Shown: positions 1 to 13,103 of the stretch, piece by piece | Layout of the letters: every line of letters begins with the position of its first letter | Numbering within the stretch: the stretch's first letter is position 1 | Assembly (NCBI GenBank): GCA_013399855.1 | Contig: VXAY01001311.1 | Location: forward strand, 157,543 to 221,542 | Length of the DNA: 64,000 bases | Source of the DNA: Oxyruncus cristatus | Lineage: Eukaryota; Chordata; Aves; Passeriformes; Cotingidae | Direction of reading: 5' to 3' | Translations under genes and position numbers: made by a program | The notes under the pieces: model-generated | Seen by the model: only the letters and a program-made list of their open reading frames with translations | Databases searched by the model: none | Told to the model about the DNA's origin: nothing

Positions 1-261
1 ACTTACCCCCCTCCCTGTTTTGCCTTTTATGTTTTCAGGGGTTTTTTTAAAGAAAAAAAGTTGAGGAGGGAGGTTTTTATTATTGCTGATCAGGGAATAT
101 TACTTGCAACTCTCCCATGGCATATGTTCATACGCCTGTGGGCTCACACACGGAGCGTTCTCATTTCAAAGCTGAACAGCTCTCTTAGCTATTTTTCTTT
201 TCCCTTCTTCAGGACTTCAAGGAGTGAGTAGGATGTAATCTCAGAGTGAGGAGGCTTGGTT
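1..261. other. Non-coding sequence at the left edge
   Basis: Unique-looking sequence with a short T run and A run near 44-60. Bases 1-6 read as a possible minus-strand splice donor (GTAAGT), but no open frame or acceptor supports an exon beside it. I see no gene here. Confidence 0.6.
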
Positions 262-375
262 CTGTGCCAGGCAAAACTGACTTACCACATTGTCCCTGAG
301 TAAGTCACCTCACCTCTCTTCTCCTTCATCTTTCCATCTGTAAAAAAGAGAGGGTGATATTCTCCTTCCTTTGTT
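262..375 (+). mobile_element. MIR-like SINE relic
   Basis: The stretch reads GAGTAAGTCACCTCACCTCT and then a CATCTGTAAAA block followed by a GATATTCTCCTTCC segment. This order matches the conserved core of MIR-type SINEs (a 'GGCAAGTCACTTAACCTC ... CATCTGTAAAATGGGGATAA' layout) in the sense orientation. MIR-type elements predate the bird-mammal split, and only diverged copies are expected in birds, which fits the loose match. The family assignment is from recognition, not from a search. Confidence 0.5.
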
Positions 376-1529
376 TAATTAACAAGTGGTGCTTTAAAAA
401 TTCATAGACTGAAAGCTTTCACGTCACTTTTTTTTTTGTTAATTAAAACGTAATTGACTTTAGGGCATTGTAGAAACCTCCAGAAACATGCAGTTTGAGT
501 CTTATTTTACATGATTACTGTAACCTCACTGCTTTAAATAACTTCCATCATTTTAAGTGCTAGTCTGCCTGTTGCAGATGCAATAGGGAGGCAGTCCTGA
601 TCCAGCAAGGCTCATCACTGGGACAATACTTACATGGGCCTTTGCTGAGCATTTAGTGGGAAATCCAGCTTCACCAAGGGATATGGGAAAGAGATTTTAC
701 CTTAAATAACAAGACATGGACACCTTCCCAAAGCAGGGGTTGAATTTGTAGTACCATATTGTATAAGAATCCAAGCCACGGGGAATAGGTGAGAAGAAAA
801 CCATACTGCTGTCACCTGACCCAGCTTTCTGCTTGTTGCCTGTCTTATGCTTTTTATTTTGTCTGTATTTATATAATTGAAACTTAAAAATTAGAGATGG
901 AAAAAGACAGCTGGGTCTTTCAATTTGGTTTTGTGTGCTGGAAAGTTGCCTTGTATGTCCTGTTTTATGTATGAGCATGAAGGGCAGAAAGGAGCAGAGA
1001 GGTGATCAAAATGAGAGCATTAGCCACTCCAGACAACCCCATTCACACTTTTTCTCTAAGCCCTTCTTTCAGGTAGCAGCTGGGATCTGATTCTGTGATT
1101 CCTGCTAATTTGAATATAAGCCATTTTTGTATGCAAAGGATTGCTGACACCAGCAAGTTTCACTGTAATGATTACTATGGAAACGTTTATCTATAAATAT
1201 AAAATTCTTTAAAGCTTAGCCTTTTATCTTTATAGAAAAAGGCCTGTTTATGTCACTTCTAAGCTTCGAGCTTTAATGTAGACATGAGCTGTTCTCATGC
1301 CAAACAAGATAACCTCAGTGTTAGAGCTGTGTGAGCTTTGAAACATGGGAATTTGAGCTAAAACTATTATTTTTTTAATACAATATTAATAGCTGAATGG
1401 AAAAATATTTTAAAATGCCTTTCTAAGCCCAAAGCTCCAGTTCACTTGCAGTCTTCTTTTCTATAGGTTTTATTGTAATGTTGCATGTATGGAATATCTG
1501 CTTTCAGCTGCCAGTCAGTCCTTAAACTC

Positions 1530-1559
1530 TGTGTGTGTGTGCACATGCACATGTGCGTG
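1530..1559. repeat. Alternating TG/CA simple repeat
   Basis: A (TG)6 run continues into GCACATGCACATGTGCGTG without breaking purine-pyrimidine alternation. Such tracts are length-variable microsatellites and can adopt left-handed DNA. The alternation is seen directly; the structural statement is general knowledge. Confidence 0.8.
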
Positions 1560-1706
1560 AGACTCATGGTGAGGATTGAGGAAGCAGAGCAAAAATGGAG
1601 AAGTTACTAATTCATTAACCTTTTTCCTTTTGGAATGTTTTTAGATTTTGCTCGTCAAAGCCTATGTAAAAATATAGATTCTAAGTTTAGGTCCCCAAAA
1701 AGATGT

Positions 1707-1746
1707 TTGGGGTTTTTGTTTTTTTGTTTTTTTTGGTTTTTTTTTT
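1707..1746. repeat. T-rich low-complexity tract
   Basis: Runs of T broken by single or paired G over about 40 bases. No element boundary is seen around it. Confidence 0.8.
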
Positions 1747-3758
1747 GCTAAATGACAAAAAAAGAGACATGATTTTATGTTAATAAGATTAAGGGTTTTG
1801 CTACTTAAACCCTACAGTGAAAATGGTGCATTAAGAAAGATGAGGACTAATATTTTTTCTTTGCATTTCTATCTAAGAATTTCTAAAAAATATTTTTCTT
1901 TTACATGGACAATTACACTTGAGAAATATCTGTATTAACATTGGGGGTTTTTTTCAAACATATACACTAATACCACAAACACTCACATTTGCAGATACTC
2001 TAAAGCCACTCCATTAAAATTATTCTCAAATAAGATGAAATTATGGGGGTTAAGTAATGTAGATTTAGGGTCAAAACTTAAAGTCTTCCAAAATATTTGC
2101 AGGATCAGGTCCCCACAGACTTTGGAAACAGAACTCATGACATATGAGAGTAAAATCATAGCTGATGACGATCAGAAGGTTAATTTGTTATTCATTGCCA
2201 GGGAGCGATTGATAGCAGCAACCTTGTCTACAAGGGCAGAATTCATATATATGTATTAAACTTCCTCTTTGTGTAGGTTTTGATTATTAATACTGATGAT
2301 TTTTTCCTTCCACTTTTGGGTGGAATGAGAAAACGGACAATTAAATGTTTCATTTAAAATTCAGCACTAGCCTGATGAGCTAAAACTAAGAAGTTCAGTT
2401 CAAGGATAGAGGGGGCTTTAAGCTACCTTTTGTTCTTCCAATTTTATGGGAGAATCAGGGAGATTCTTTTCATGATTTAGGCACTGGGGAGAGTAATTTT
2501 TTACGCTAAACTGTCTTTCCTGGGTTGTTCTAGGGACTGCAGTCCCATCCACAGTTCTTCCTGTGCAGGAGTTTGTGAGGGAATCCTGTGTGAGAGGACT
2601 AATGGGGCTGCTGGTGGTGATACACGGTCTTATCCTCCTCTTTGTGTTCCCCTTTGTTCATATCCCTTGGTTTTTCTCACCAGTGGAATGTTATTAAAGC
2701 TCTCTGAAATTTTAAATGGAAGTGCAGCTGAAGCCCAGACAAGCCATTCCAGACTTCACTGGGCTGTACATACCTCTGCCTGCCCTCACTGTGCTCTTCC
2801 AAGTTCACTTACAGTTTCATGCTCTGAGAGGAGCAGCAGTCAGAGGAGCCAATTGGACACTGTTAGTAACTGAACAGATTACCTGGAAATAAAAGATGCA
2901 AGAGCCAGAGTTAAACCCTCAAATAGGACATGCAGTCAAAGCACAACAATATCCTGTGGCTCCCATAGGGCTGAGGGAAAAGCAAACAGTAAAGATCTCT
3001 TACTGAATTCAGAGAGATACTCCCAAATTTAGAAGCTTATTTGAATCCTATCCCAATAATTCAAAGTTGTTGGATCTGTAAAATTAGCCTGTAAATCTCA
3101 CAGGAAAGGCTGTGGGGTATTTCAGCACTTGCATTTTTGCTCCTGGCAGGAGCATGAGTATTAGTATAAAAACATAAAAATGACCATGAAAGTAACTTTT
3201 AAAGCAGTAGCAGCTTTTTATTCTCTTTCAAATCCTACAGAAAGGATTAGAGTTGTGGGAAAAGATTTAGCTTAATTTCTATTCAGTCCTAATTGGTTTG
3301 CCCAGCCTTGATATATTAAACCATACATTGTTAATGTCTTTATCAGGTCTTTATTTCTTGTCCTGTTTCAAGGTTCAGATCACGGTCATCCATCCTCACC
3401 AGAAAACAGTCTCCTTTCCTAGAGGGTTGCTTTGGAAATGTAGCAGTGATTAAACTGGGAGGACTGAGGGCAGGGGCTTACCATGATAACTGGTATCTAG
3501 AAGGAGGGGCCTGGGTGAAGCTCCCTGAAGTCAAGAATGCCACTGAGAGGGACTTGCATCTGTGGCATTCTCCTCAGCCTAAAACTGTGGGTTGTTCCTC
3601 TATTCTCCTTCTCACAAGCTGTGCTCACTGTGGTGCTCCAGAAGCACATAACTGGGAACAATGTGGCGAGGTCTTTGGGATGTGAAGTGTTTCCTACTGG
3701 AAGCCTTTGCAACATCACACACAATGGAGTACAGCTCAAGCAGGCAGTGGGGAAACCA

Positions 3759-3985
3759 TAAAATCATGAAATGGTTTGGGTTGGAGGGGACCTTAAAGAT
3801 CATCTCATTTCAACCCCTCTGCCATGGGCAGGGACACTTTCCACTAGACCAGGTCGCTCAGAGCTCCATCCAGCCTGGCCTTGAGCACTTCCAGGGATGA
3901 GGCATCCCCAGCTTCTCTGGGTAACCTGTGCCAGGGCCTCACCACCCTTTACACTGAAGAATTTCTTCTGTAAAGAAGAAATCCT
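3759..3985 (-). mobile_element. CR1 LINE 3' fragment
   Basis: The plus strand shows AATGGTTTGGGTTGGAGG, a GACCTTAAAGATCATCTC block, CCATGGGCAGGGACACTTTC, a CCTGGCCTTGAGCACTTCCAG block and an AACCTGTGCCAGGGCCTCACC block. This is the reverse complement of the avian CR1 3' region, so the element lies on the minus strand with its 3' end at the left. It is 5'-truncated, as most CR1 copies are, and carries no coding capacity. Its body ends about 70 bases before another CR1 piece in the opposite orientation. Confidence 0.93.
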
Positions 3986-4054
3986 TAAATGAAGAATGCA
4001 TGAGTGTGTAGCAGAACCACAGCAGTAAAATCAGCACCTTCTTTCCTTTAGGAA

Positions 4055-4295
4055 ACTGGAACAGGGCAGGAGGCATTGGGCATAAAATGCAACACAGTAA
4101 ATTCCAGTTAAATGTAAGAAAACACTTTTTTTTACTGGGAAGGTGATTGAACATTAGAAGGGGGTTCTGAGAGAGGTTGGCAAGTCTTCAACCTTGGAGA
4201 TATACAAAACCCAGCTAGACATGGTCCTGGACAACATGCTTGAGCAAGCGGCCCTGCTTGAGCGGGGCTAAGTGATAGTAACCTCTACTACCTGC
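4055..4295 (+). mobile_element. Diverged CR1 LINE 3' fragment
   Basis: Recognisable CR1 3'-region blocks in sense order: a GCATTGGGCATAAAATGCAAC block, AAGAAAACACTTTTTTTTACTG, CTTGGAGATATACAAAACCC, AGACATGGTCCTGGACAAC and CCCTGCTTGAGCGGGG. These correspond to the CR1 subfamilies whose 3' region ends 'CCCTGCTTGAGCAGGGGGGTTGGAC'. The final tail is degraded after about 4275, and the copy looks older than its neighbour at 3759-3985. Confidence 0.82.
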
Positions 4296-7200
4296 AGGTA
4301 CACTGGTGGGATGCCTTCCTCCAGAAAAGGAAGACAGTGTGGCAGTGAAGGAAAGTCCAACAGATTTTGCCTGCACTGGCAGAAACAGGTGGTATTGCAA
4401 GGCACTAGTATTGGAAGAGGTAAAATCTCAAGGCAGGTCTGCCCTGTTTGGCCACACTGGGTTATTCTGGCTTTGCATCCTGAGGAGGTTCGTGTGTTTT
4501 CTGTGCACCCTGGAGATGTTTACACCATCTTCCTGGCACGACTGTAAATTTTATGCAGAACAAGGCATACATCTATTACATGCATATCTACACATATATG
4601 AATATCAGACCTGAGGGTTTAGTGGACAAATAGGTCACAGCTCAGTCACTCAGTTTAGTCAACACCGCCTTTGCTGGTAGATGCTACTGTTACAGGGTAA
4701 CAAGCATCATCCTGACGTGTGTGAAGCTGGTTTTTAGCCTCTTTAATAAAGTACTCCGTAGAAGTGGTGATTTATCCGAGGAACAAACCCATTGGGGCAG
4801 CCAGCTTTAATAGCCAAGAGCTAGAAAGTGCTCTTTCTAAATTAAACACGTTGTTGTGTTTCTTTGGGTTCTGTTTCTGTGTAGTCTGTGATGGAGGTAC
4901 CTGTTTCCATTCACAAATGGATAAACACAAGAATACATTTACTCTTCCGACTCTGGGAAAAAGCTGTCTAGCAGGCTGATATGGAGGGGCCCAACGTACC
5001 TGGAATAATATGAAACACCTTTTTTGTATGTATTAGTTTACATACTGTGCTCAGGAAACAGGGTACAGAAACTTCCTTAAACCTCCAGGAACAATAGCTA
5101 TTGTTGGTTGTTGATATGGCATGAGCTCATATCCAGGATACCGAGAAAGGAACTCCTGACTACAATAAATAATATACTTCTTAACTCCCAGTGTGAAAGA
5201 ATGTATTTATTGTTTTTCCAAAGAAAGATGGAGAAATAGGGCTTTAAAAGGAGGGCTTTGCTTGGGAGGACAAAGGCTCTGATTTTTTTTTTTTTCTCTT
5301 AAAAATTCAATTAAGGAATTTTTTATGGAAGAAAGAAAGTTTTATAGTTGGATTCTCAACAGTCTGCATTGAAATCTATTTTGAATTTGACTGTATTAAA
5401 TGAAAATGATAAGATTACTGTGACAGGTCTATAAAGCTATTCCTTCTAACAGTTTTTTTTCTTGCCTTCCTCTGCAGTGGGGGTGAGAAACTATTCATCA
5501 CACAGAGCTCAAAGCTCTTAGTCGAAGTTATACAGGAATATGTTTCTCTGGATTTTTACAAAGTTGATTAGGGTGAAGAAGCTTCTTTAATGCTACAGTC
5601 TGTCAGTCCTTTAGGAGCACAGCCTGAGTTGTTTGAAAGAGAAATTTGCAGAGCCCTGGCTGTTCTATCTCAAACTGACACTTACACTAGATTTAGTGGA
5701 TACTCAAGACTAAATTGTGCACTACAAAAGGAAAGGCCTTGAAGGGAGCCTAATCTTTAAGTGGTATGCACCAGTTAAAACACAGGAGTGGGAGTTAGGG
5801 GGCTCTGCAGCCTTTCTGATACTGTGGCACCAGTCACGTCACTCTGTAGAAGAAAAGGGGAAAGGTTCCTGTCTGTCCTGTGGATCCTCCACCTCCTGGG
5901 AGCGTTACCTCTTTTCATCCCTTTCATGCTTCCCAAGAGAGCCATCTGGAGTACTTTGGTGAAGTAAAACTTTCTCACATACATCATTTTATTGAAATGT
6001 TAACCTCTGCAAAGCTTTGCTCATGTGGGTTTTGGGTTCAGAGGGAGTGCTTGCCTGGCCTCCTGGGGGTCTGGACTTTGTAACACTGGAGCCAAATCCT
6101 CACTCCCTACTCGGTCCCTTGGAGCAGACCCTCGTACCTCTGCACTCCCAGTCTTGCCATAAGCACCCAGCTAATGCCTGTGAGGTAGACTCCCCTGGAA
6201 AATTGAGTTATCTTTCCTTGTTCCTAAGATAAAAGGCAATGGACACTCAAAACTACTCTTGTTTTTAAAAATGTCTCCTGCCCTGAAGTCTGCTTTCAGA
6301 CTACCCCAATGGCTACTTCAGATGTTCTGTGCATTAATATGGCTGTACAGGTGTCTTATAAGGGAAACTATTGAGCCTTAGAGTGACAATTTCTTAAATG
6401 AAATGGTAAATTTTTTAAAGATAAGCTCAATCAATATTAAAACCCCAATAAATTCTGAGCACCAATGTCCGGCAGTGGGGTTTTTTTACAATACTATGTA
6501 GGGTCTGAGGCTCCAGTTTGCTGTAGAATTATGTATTGGCTACTGCATTGTATAGGTGTCACAGAAATAAATATCCAGTGTTATAGGCCTCACCTCCAAC
6601 CCAGGTGAGGTGAAAAATGCAGAGTGACCTTTGATGGGTTATTTTTTCTTGACTTCTTTAAGTCACTTGCCCCTACTACTACACTGAGCAATTCTTGGAA
6701 TATCAAAGTCTTTTGCTAACTTCTTCTGCAAATAATTCTTGGTTAGAGAGAACTCAGATTTTTCTTTTTAAGCATGTGCACTTTACGTGTGCTTCGAAGA
6801 GAACATGGCACTCTTTTGGTTCCTTGGTTGCAAGGCTTTAAAAATAAACTCAGTGCAATGTTGCAAATGAGATAAGATGCATACTTTGACATTTATTTTT
6901 GTTTCTCCAAATTTTAATGAGAAATTTAAATAACTTACTATGAAACATGCCTAGGAAGTGGTAAAGCTGTGCAGTGTGTGGCTTCAAGGGAAAAAGGGTC
7001 CAGTGCAAGTTGGTCTCTACAAACTGGCCAGTATTTGCTCAGCCTGGAGTTGGTGACACACTTAGGCCTAGCTCTTGATTTTCCAGGTGAAAAGCAAGAA
7101 ACTTCAGATGACGCTTGTTCTGTGGTTTTTAGACTTTCTCCTTTTAAGGGCACACAGGAAAAGACTGAGCATCAGTCGTAAATCCCTGCAGGATGAAGCT

Positions 7201-10152
7201 GTGAAACTGCTTCTTAGCTGTTGGGTGCCAAGGCTGTGGTCCTGCAGGGACACCGGGCACATGCTCTGCACTCGTTCAGAGCGCTCTGCACACACAGAGT
7301 GACCGACCTCCACACCGTCAGTAGCAAGGGAAAATCCCACTCTTACGAGCCACAGTCAGATCACCAAGTGAACCCCAGCCAGAACTGCTCCTGTAAAAAT
7401 TAACCCATAAAACCATTAACCAGAGCGACGACATCCCCTCCAAACCTTCCCAGGTGTGTTTGCAGAATTACATAAACCCCATAATCTGTCAGAAATGGGG
7501 CCATGTTCTGATGCCTGAAAGACAGGCACTTTTAAAATTATCTTGGGTTTAAGTAATGCTACCATATATAAAGAATAAGAATAGTTTTCTTCTATGAGCT
7601 AATCAACAACCAGTTCCCTGTGGGATTTTCTTGTAGAAAATTAGGACCAGTTTATCTACTGGTGGTTAAAAATGACACCACTTAGTGCTGAAATGATGAG
7701 GACTTTCTAGTCCATCTAGTCTTATAACATCCTTCAACATGATTGCTTGTAATAAAATGTTTATAACTTATGTATGATGGTGAGAAAAGTCTGGAAAAAA
7801 AAAGCATCTCACTTGACAGACAGAATTAAACTACATAATCTTTCAGAATGCAGAGACTTTGCTTCTATTTGAGAGCCCTTTTCTGAATGTTCACGTTCCA
7901 TGGTAGACAACTGGACAGCTCAGGTGGTGTAAGTCTGAGTGTGAGAGAAGCAGGTTTAGAACAAATTTTGTAGGACTATTTTTGTTTCCTTGGAAAAATA
8001 CAGGGATGTTAGTTTAGCAAGTTGAAGCTTTGACTAGAAGGTTTTATATTCTACACTTTCCACTGTATAATCCAGCCACAAAAGCTGCTATAAAGGCGGC
8101 CTCTTAAATGTCCAAGGGCAACCTTGCCAAATTAGAATGACAAAACATTCCTTCCTAATGGGATAAGCCTTGTTCTCATACCTTCTGATCTGTTTCTATC
8201 TCCTCTGATTATTTTACAACAAAAAATAGAAGTTGCTGATCCGAAAGTACTGAAAATACTTAATCCTCACATGCCAGCTCTTTCCTGGTGATCTTGTTGC
8301 CAGTTCTGTATCAATGTTTTTAGACATTCTTCTTCTTTCCCCTCTCCTGCTTAGATTCCCGTTAAAGAAACACGGAGTGGAGTTGTTCAAGTACCCAAAA
8401 GCTGGCTGTTGTGGGGTGGCACTGAGACAAATAGCTTACAGAACTTATTTTATCTTTTAGTAGATAGATTAACCACTCCTGTTGATACAAATAGCAACAC
8501 AATAACTGGAACTAAAAGAGAAGGACTCCAGTTACTATGATTCTCCACAGGGGACACTTGACATCTGGGGCTGTGACTCAGTCTCTTCAGTTTTAGGATG
8601 AAGGGCTATGAAGTGCATCATGAGCAGCTTTTCCTTTCTTCTTATGTACCAAACAGTATCTTTTGTTACAAGTACGACACCAGTGATAAATGGTACTTAC
8701 CCATTATGTGTTTGCAAGTCTTAAGTAATTGTTATCCTCAAGATCAAGCAACTTGCACACCAGAAGGGAAAAATATTTTCCTTGCCTTCACTTGCAGCCT
8801 TTATTTATTTTTGTAAGTTTAAATGAGGAGGCTGAAAATTATTTCACTGTGATTCTGTAGTAGAAGCAGCAATCTAGACCATAGTCGAGTTTTGTAAAGC
8901 TCAGAGGAAAAAGAAAGACAGGGAAGAAATATGTGAAGAGCTAAGTCATGTTTTGTCTCTCAGGTTCTTGTCCAAAGACGGGTCTTAAGGAGCTTTCCCA
9001 AAAGAAATTAAAGCTGTCACAAAGGGTTCTGTGATATTGAATTTCTTACGTTTGTTCTAGTCTGTCTTGTGTGATGAGAGGTCATATACCAGTGGTCATG
9101 TGAAGAAGCTAGAACAAGTCCCTCTGACTCTTGCTAAAATAGCTGCCTTTTTAGGTATGTTTTTAGGATGCATGTTAGATAAATGTATTTGTTCTTTTTC
9201 AGAGGTCATTTTAAAAACTATTTTAAGTGTACCAGAGTAGTTAAAATATCCTCTTCTACCTGCAAGGAGACAGATCCTTTTCAATTTACTTTCCATTTCA
9301 GTCAGCTGGTGGCTTCATTCTTATGACTACCAAAATGCTTTTCATACACCTTAGATCTCTATTTGATGAGCAATTTTTTATGCAAGCATAATTCAGCTTT
9401 TCAGACCATCTGAAGGCAAATTTATCTGTGGTATATTGCAGAATTCAGAGTAGGGTTTGTTTTGTCTCTCTTTGCTTTTTCAGAAAAATACAAAATAGTT
9501 CAGGTCAAGCAGAACGCCTTTGGTCAGCCTGGTGTGCTCCAGAATAATTCAGCTGCTGTTGTGATCAGCTTCAGCCTATATAAAGACAGAGAATGTATAG
9601 TAAGAAGAGAAGCATCAGTGTAAGATATCTCTGTTATGTAGTTTACAGAGCATCACCATTAGGATGGCATAATCAAGATGGAATTGCAGGACACTGCAGG
9701 AAGTATTTGGATAGCAGATAATAAGACAACATATAATCCAAATCTTCTTTGTCACAGTCAATATAGATAAGGAAATGGGAAATTGACAGTAGTAGAGGGG
9801 AGGCCTCTTCCAGCTTGTTCTGTTTCTTTTTAGTGTCAGACATTCAGAGTCATCACCAAAAGTAATTCAGTGACTTCAGTTTCATCAGATCATGCAACTC
9901 CTCCACAAAGCTGACGTAGACAATCCAGCAAGGGGAGGTGGATCCACAGAGCTCCTTAGAGGGCGCTGGAAGCATTTGTGGCAGCTGCCCTTCTCAGAGC
10001 CAACCTACAAAAATGGCATTATCTTCCTAGGACTGACCTACCCTGTTTCTTTCCTCTAGTAATCTCAGCTTTTAGCTTTAGTGCAGCGAGCAGCTTTGAA
10101 AAAATTTGTATTTATGACATACAGAAAACTTTATATCGCTATGCCATGTGGC

Positions 10153-10174
10153 TTTTTTTTTTTTTTTTTTTTTT
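10153..10174. repeat. Poly-T run, 22 bases
   Basis: Uninterrupted T run. It could be the A tail of a minus-strand retroposed sequence starting to its right, but I see no recognisable body or target duplication. Confidence 0.8.
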
Positions 10175-13037
10175 GAAAAAAGTCCTATGAATGACTTTAA
10201 TTATGGGGAAAAATGGAACAATTTCAAAAGGAAAAAACGAGTATCCCTTTCCTCAGCTTTGCTCCCACCTGTAGTTCTGCATCCATACGCCACAACAGAT
10301 ATGACCACAGTATATTAGGAGGTATCTTTTTAAAATACCCCTCTAGAACAGGTGAGATCCATATTAAAATTCCAGACTTCAACCATAGAGAGGAAGAACA
10401 AAAACCAAAAACTCTTCAAATCGCAGTTAACCACTCAAATTCAGAAGACACTGTCTGTTCTGTACACCTGAGTGTATTTCTGGTTTTCAGAAGGAATTTG
10501 AGATTTGGAATTAGTTGAAAACTTTCAAGTTTGTCTTGATGAAGAGGCAGGTCTTGTATTCTTTGTGACTTTAATGTGAGGTTCAGTAAAGAACCTGCTT
10601 CAGTGTGCTTGGTGAGCTGATAATCTCCAGCATCCATTTCCATTTCATATGGTTGATTTTTCTCACAAACAAGGGACTAGACAAGAACAGGATGGGCAAT
10701 CACTCAGTGAGGTGAGAGGGAGCTCCTTGATTTCTGCAGGTCATTTCTGGCATGCCCAGATGGAGGAAGGCAACTGCTCTGCATAACTGTGGGTCCTGGC
10801 TTAGCTACATCGACGGGCACCCAGGAGGAAGCTGTGGCCAGTACTTTTTCCATTAGTGTTTGTCAAGGACTTCAACCTTCTTTTCCTAAATGCAGCTTCC
10901 CCAAATGGAAGCAACAATATTCAGCAGAACATAAAGCATTAACTCAAAGGCAGAAACGAATCCAGAATATTTCCTTTGCAGTGCTTTGCATGTCAGAGCA
11001 ACGACTGCAAGTCAGGTGAATACTCCTGTCCCTGCAAGCCACTGTCTGCGTTGGGTGTGGGACAAAGCCGGATGCTCGGAGACCGAAAGGTGTTCGAAGA
11101 GAATGTAGAATAAAGACTTAATGGGCAATACCTGGCTTTCTTTGCATCCAGATGGTAATTTTATCCTTTAAGCTAGAAGTGGCTCAGGTGGGGCTGCTCC
11201 TTTTAGGGTGAATAGCTGAGTGTGAAAAGAGGAAAAAAGTTTCCAGCCTGCAGTGATCGGGTCAAAGTAAGGTGTCAGAAGCAGGAATGTGAGACTGATC
11301 CCCTCAGGGCAAAGAGGTTGCTGTAGAAAGCAGGGTGTAAACCCCACAGCCAGGTCTGGGGTGGTGGAAATGAGTGGTTCCTAGGCACCAGAGAGGACTT
11401 TCATATCTGTGCAGTTTGCTGCAAAGCAGAGCCATTAATTTGTTTGAATCCATGCTTGGAAGCAGTGACCTACTTGAAAAATGTAGCTAACAGGGGAAGA
11501 CTTGGGTATAAAGCTTTTTCACTTCTGTTCTGCTTTGCCTACCCTCTTCTGAGTTTTCTCCACTTAGATCCAGCTAATTAGTTTATAATCTAATTAAATC
11601 TGGCTTTTTATTTTATTTTGGTCATCTTTAGGGAGCTCGCTATAAGTAAAAGCTCTGGGAAGATGTAGTTCAAAGCTCTAACTGATGAAGAATTCCGTTG
11701 GGCTTTCCCCTGCCTCATGCAGGGGAGACCCAGCCTGCACAGCTTGCTGCCATTTAACATCTGGGCGATGGTGCAGCCCCATCCCTACCCCAGTTTTGAC
11801 AGGGGAAAGGCAGGGGCTGATGGAGGCCAGGAGCTCCCAGCCTGCTGAGCCAGGCCACGCTCCTGTTCCTACCCAGAGCACGAATGGTGGCCTCTGCAGT
11901 AAGGTCCACAACTCGCTCTGGTTGTTCTCGTGGGTGGAATGGTTTTGTCACAAAACTGAAGAGTCACAGACTTGCTTTTTCTGATGTGTGATTGTTGCTG
12001 TTATGTGTATAAAGCCATTAAGGAACTACCTATAAACTTCAGATGGGTCGATAATTATGAAAGAATAACCAAACCCTCCGCAATACAGCTGGGCATAGGA
12101 GCGCCTGGCTGACATCTTAGAAAATGAAAAGGGGATTTTGGAGAAACACTTCCTATTAATTTGTGCTGCCAGTTGGTCCTGGAATTCCTGTGGATATCAC
12201 TGGGAATCAGCCATTTAATTATGAAGGGCCTTCAGTGACCCATTTGATTCTATTACACAATGATAGTCAGAATGGCAAGTTTCAGGAGCTTTATTTTTCA
12301 GTTCTGTCTCCCTATAAATTTACTGCCATCCACCCATCTCCTGGAAGGGCCTATTTTATATTAAACAAAGGCATTCATGCAGGTATTGTTGGGTTTTCTG
12401 TTAGTTATTTATTTATAAAGTAAACTCAAGGTTAGAACTGACTGCAGGCATTAAAGTGGTGATTTCTTACAATAACTAGTATCCATGCAAAAATCTCATT
12501 TCCATCTGCTTTTGAAAAATCTTGGCCTTCAAATTTTATGGTGAAGTTCTTACTAGGTCATCCAATTAATAGATTGACCTATATTTATTTTATTTCTCTT
12601 CTTACAGGTTAATTTTGACCTCTGGAACTCAGAGAAATAAAGCACAAAACAGTGCTGCATCACATAAAAGAAACTATTGCAACATGAGTTGAGAAGCCAA
12701 AACTGAAGGTCAAAGGTGGCAGGAAAGAAGGCACAGTACATAATTTCTGGTGGTGATATTCATGGCATCTCACAGTAAGTGCATTCAAATCTATTTCTAG
12801 CAACTAACAGTTGCTTCTTTTGCACTGAGGAGATTAGCAGTAACTTTAGGTTAGGACTTTACAGTGAAAACATATTAAAATAGTCTGCTCACAAAAGAGC
12901 ATGGCTCCTACAATCTTCTTGTCAAGGCTTGCATCTTCACTGCTATGTATTGTGTTTGCATCAATACAGCAATTTGTATTTGCAGCTTTTAGAAATTGAA
13001 CTTAGCACCTGCTGCCACTTTATTTAGAGGACTGTAT

Positions 13038-13103
13038 GTTTTGTTGCTGTTTGTTTGTCGTTTTGGTTTTTGTTTTTTGTTTTTTGTTTTTGTTTTTTTT
13101 TTT
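13038..13103. repeat. T-rich tract with spaced G
   Basis: TTTTTG-type units repeat irregularly over about 65 bases. Low complexity only; no element boundary is seen. Confidence 0.75.

Larger units (their letters stand above)
376..3758. other. Non-coding stretch without a recognisable gene
   Basis: About 3.4 kb of AT-leaning sequence. It contains a 30-bp strictly alternating purine-pyrimidine run at about 1530-1559 (TG repeat passing into CACATG), and a T-rich stretch with scattered G at about 1707-1746. All open frames are under 95 codons, and none shows a family motif or a convincing pair of splice sites. Confidence 0.6.

Noticed and set aside
1..6. GTAAGT-type donor on the minus strand at the window edge
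   Set aside because: No open frame or acceptor lies next to it, and isolated donor-like hexamers are common.
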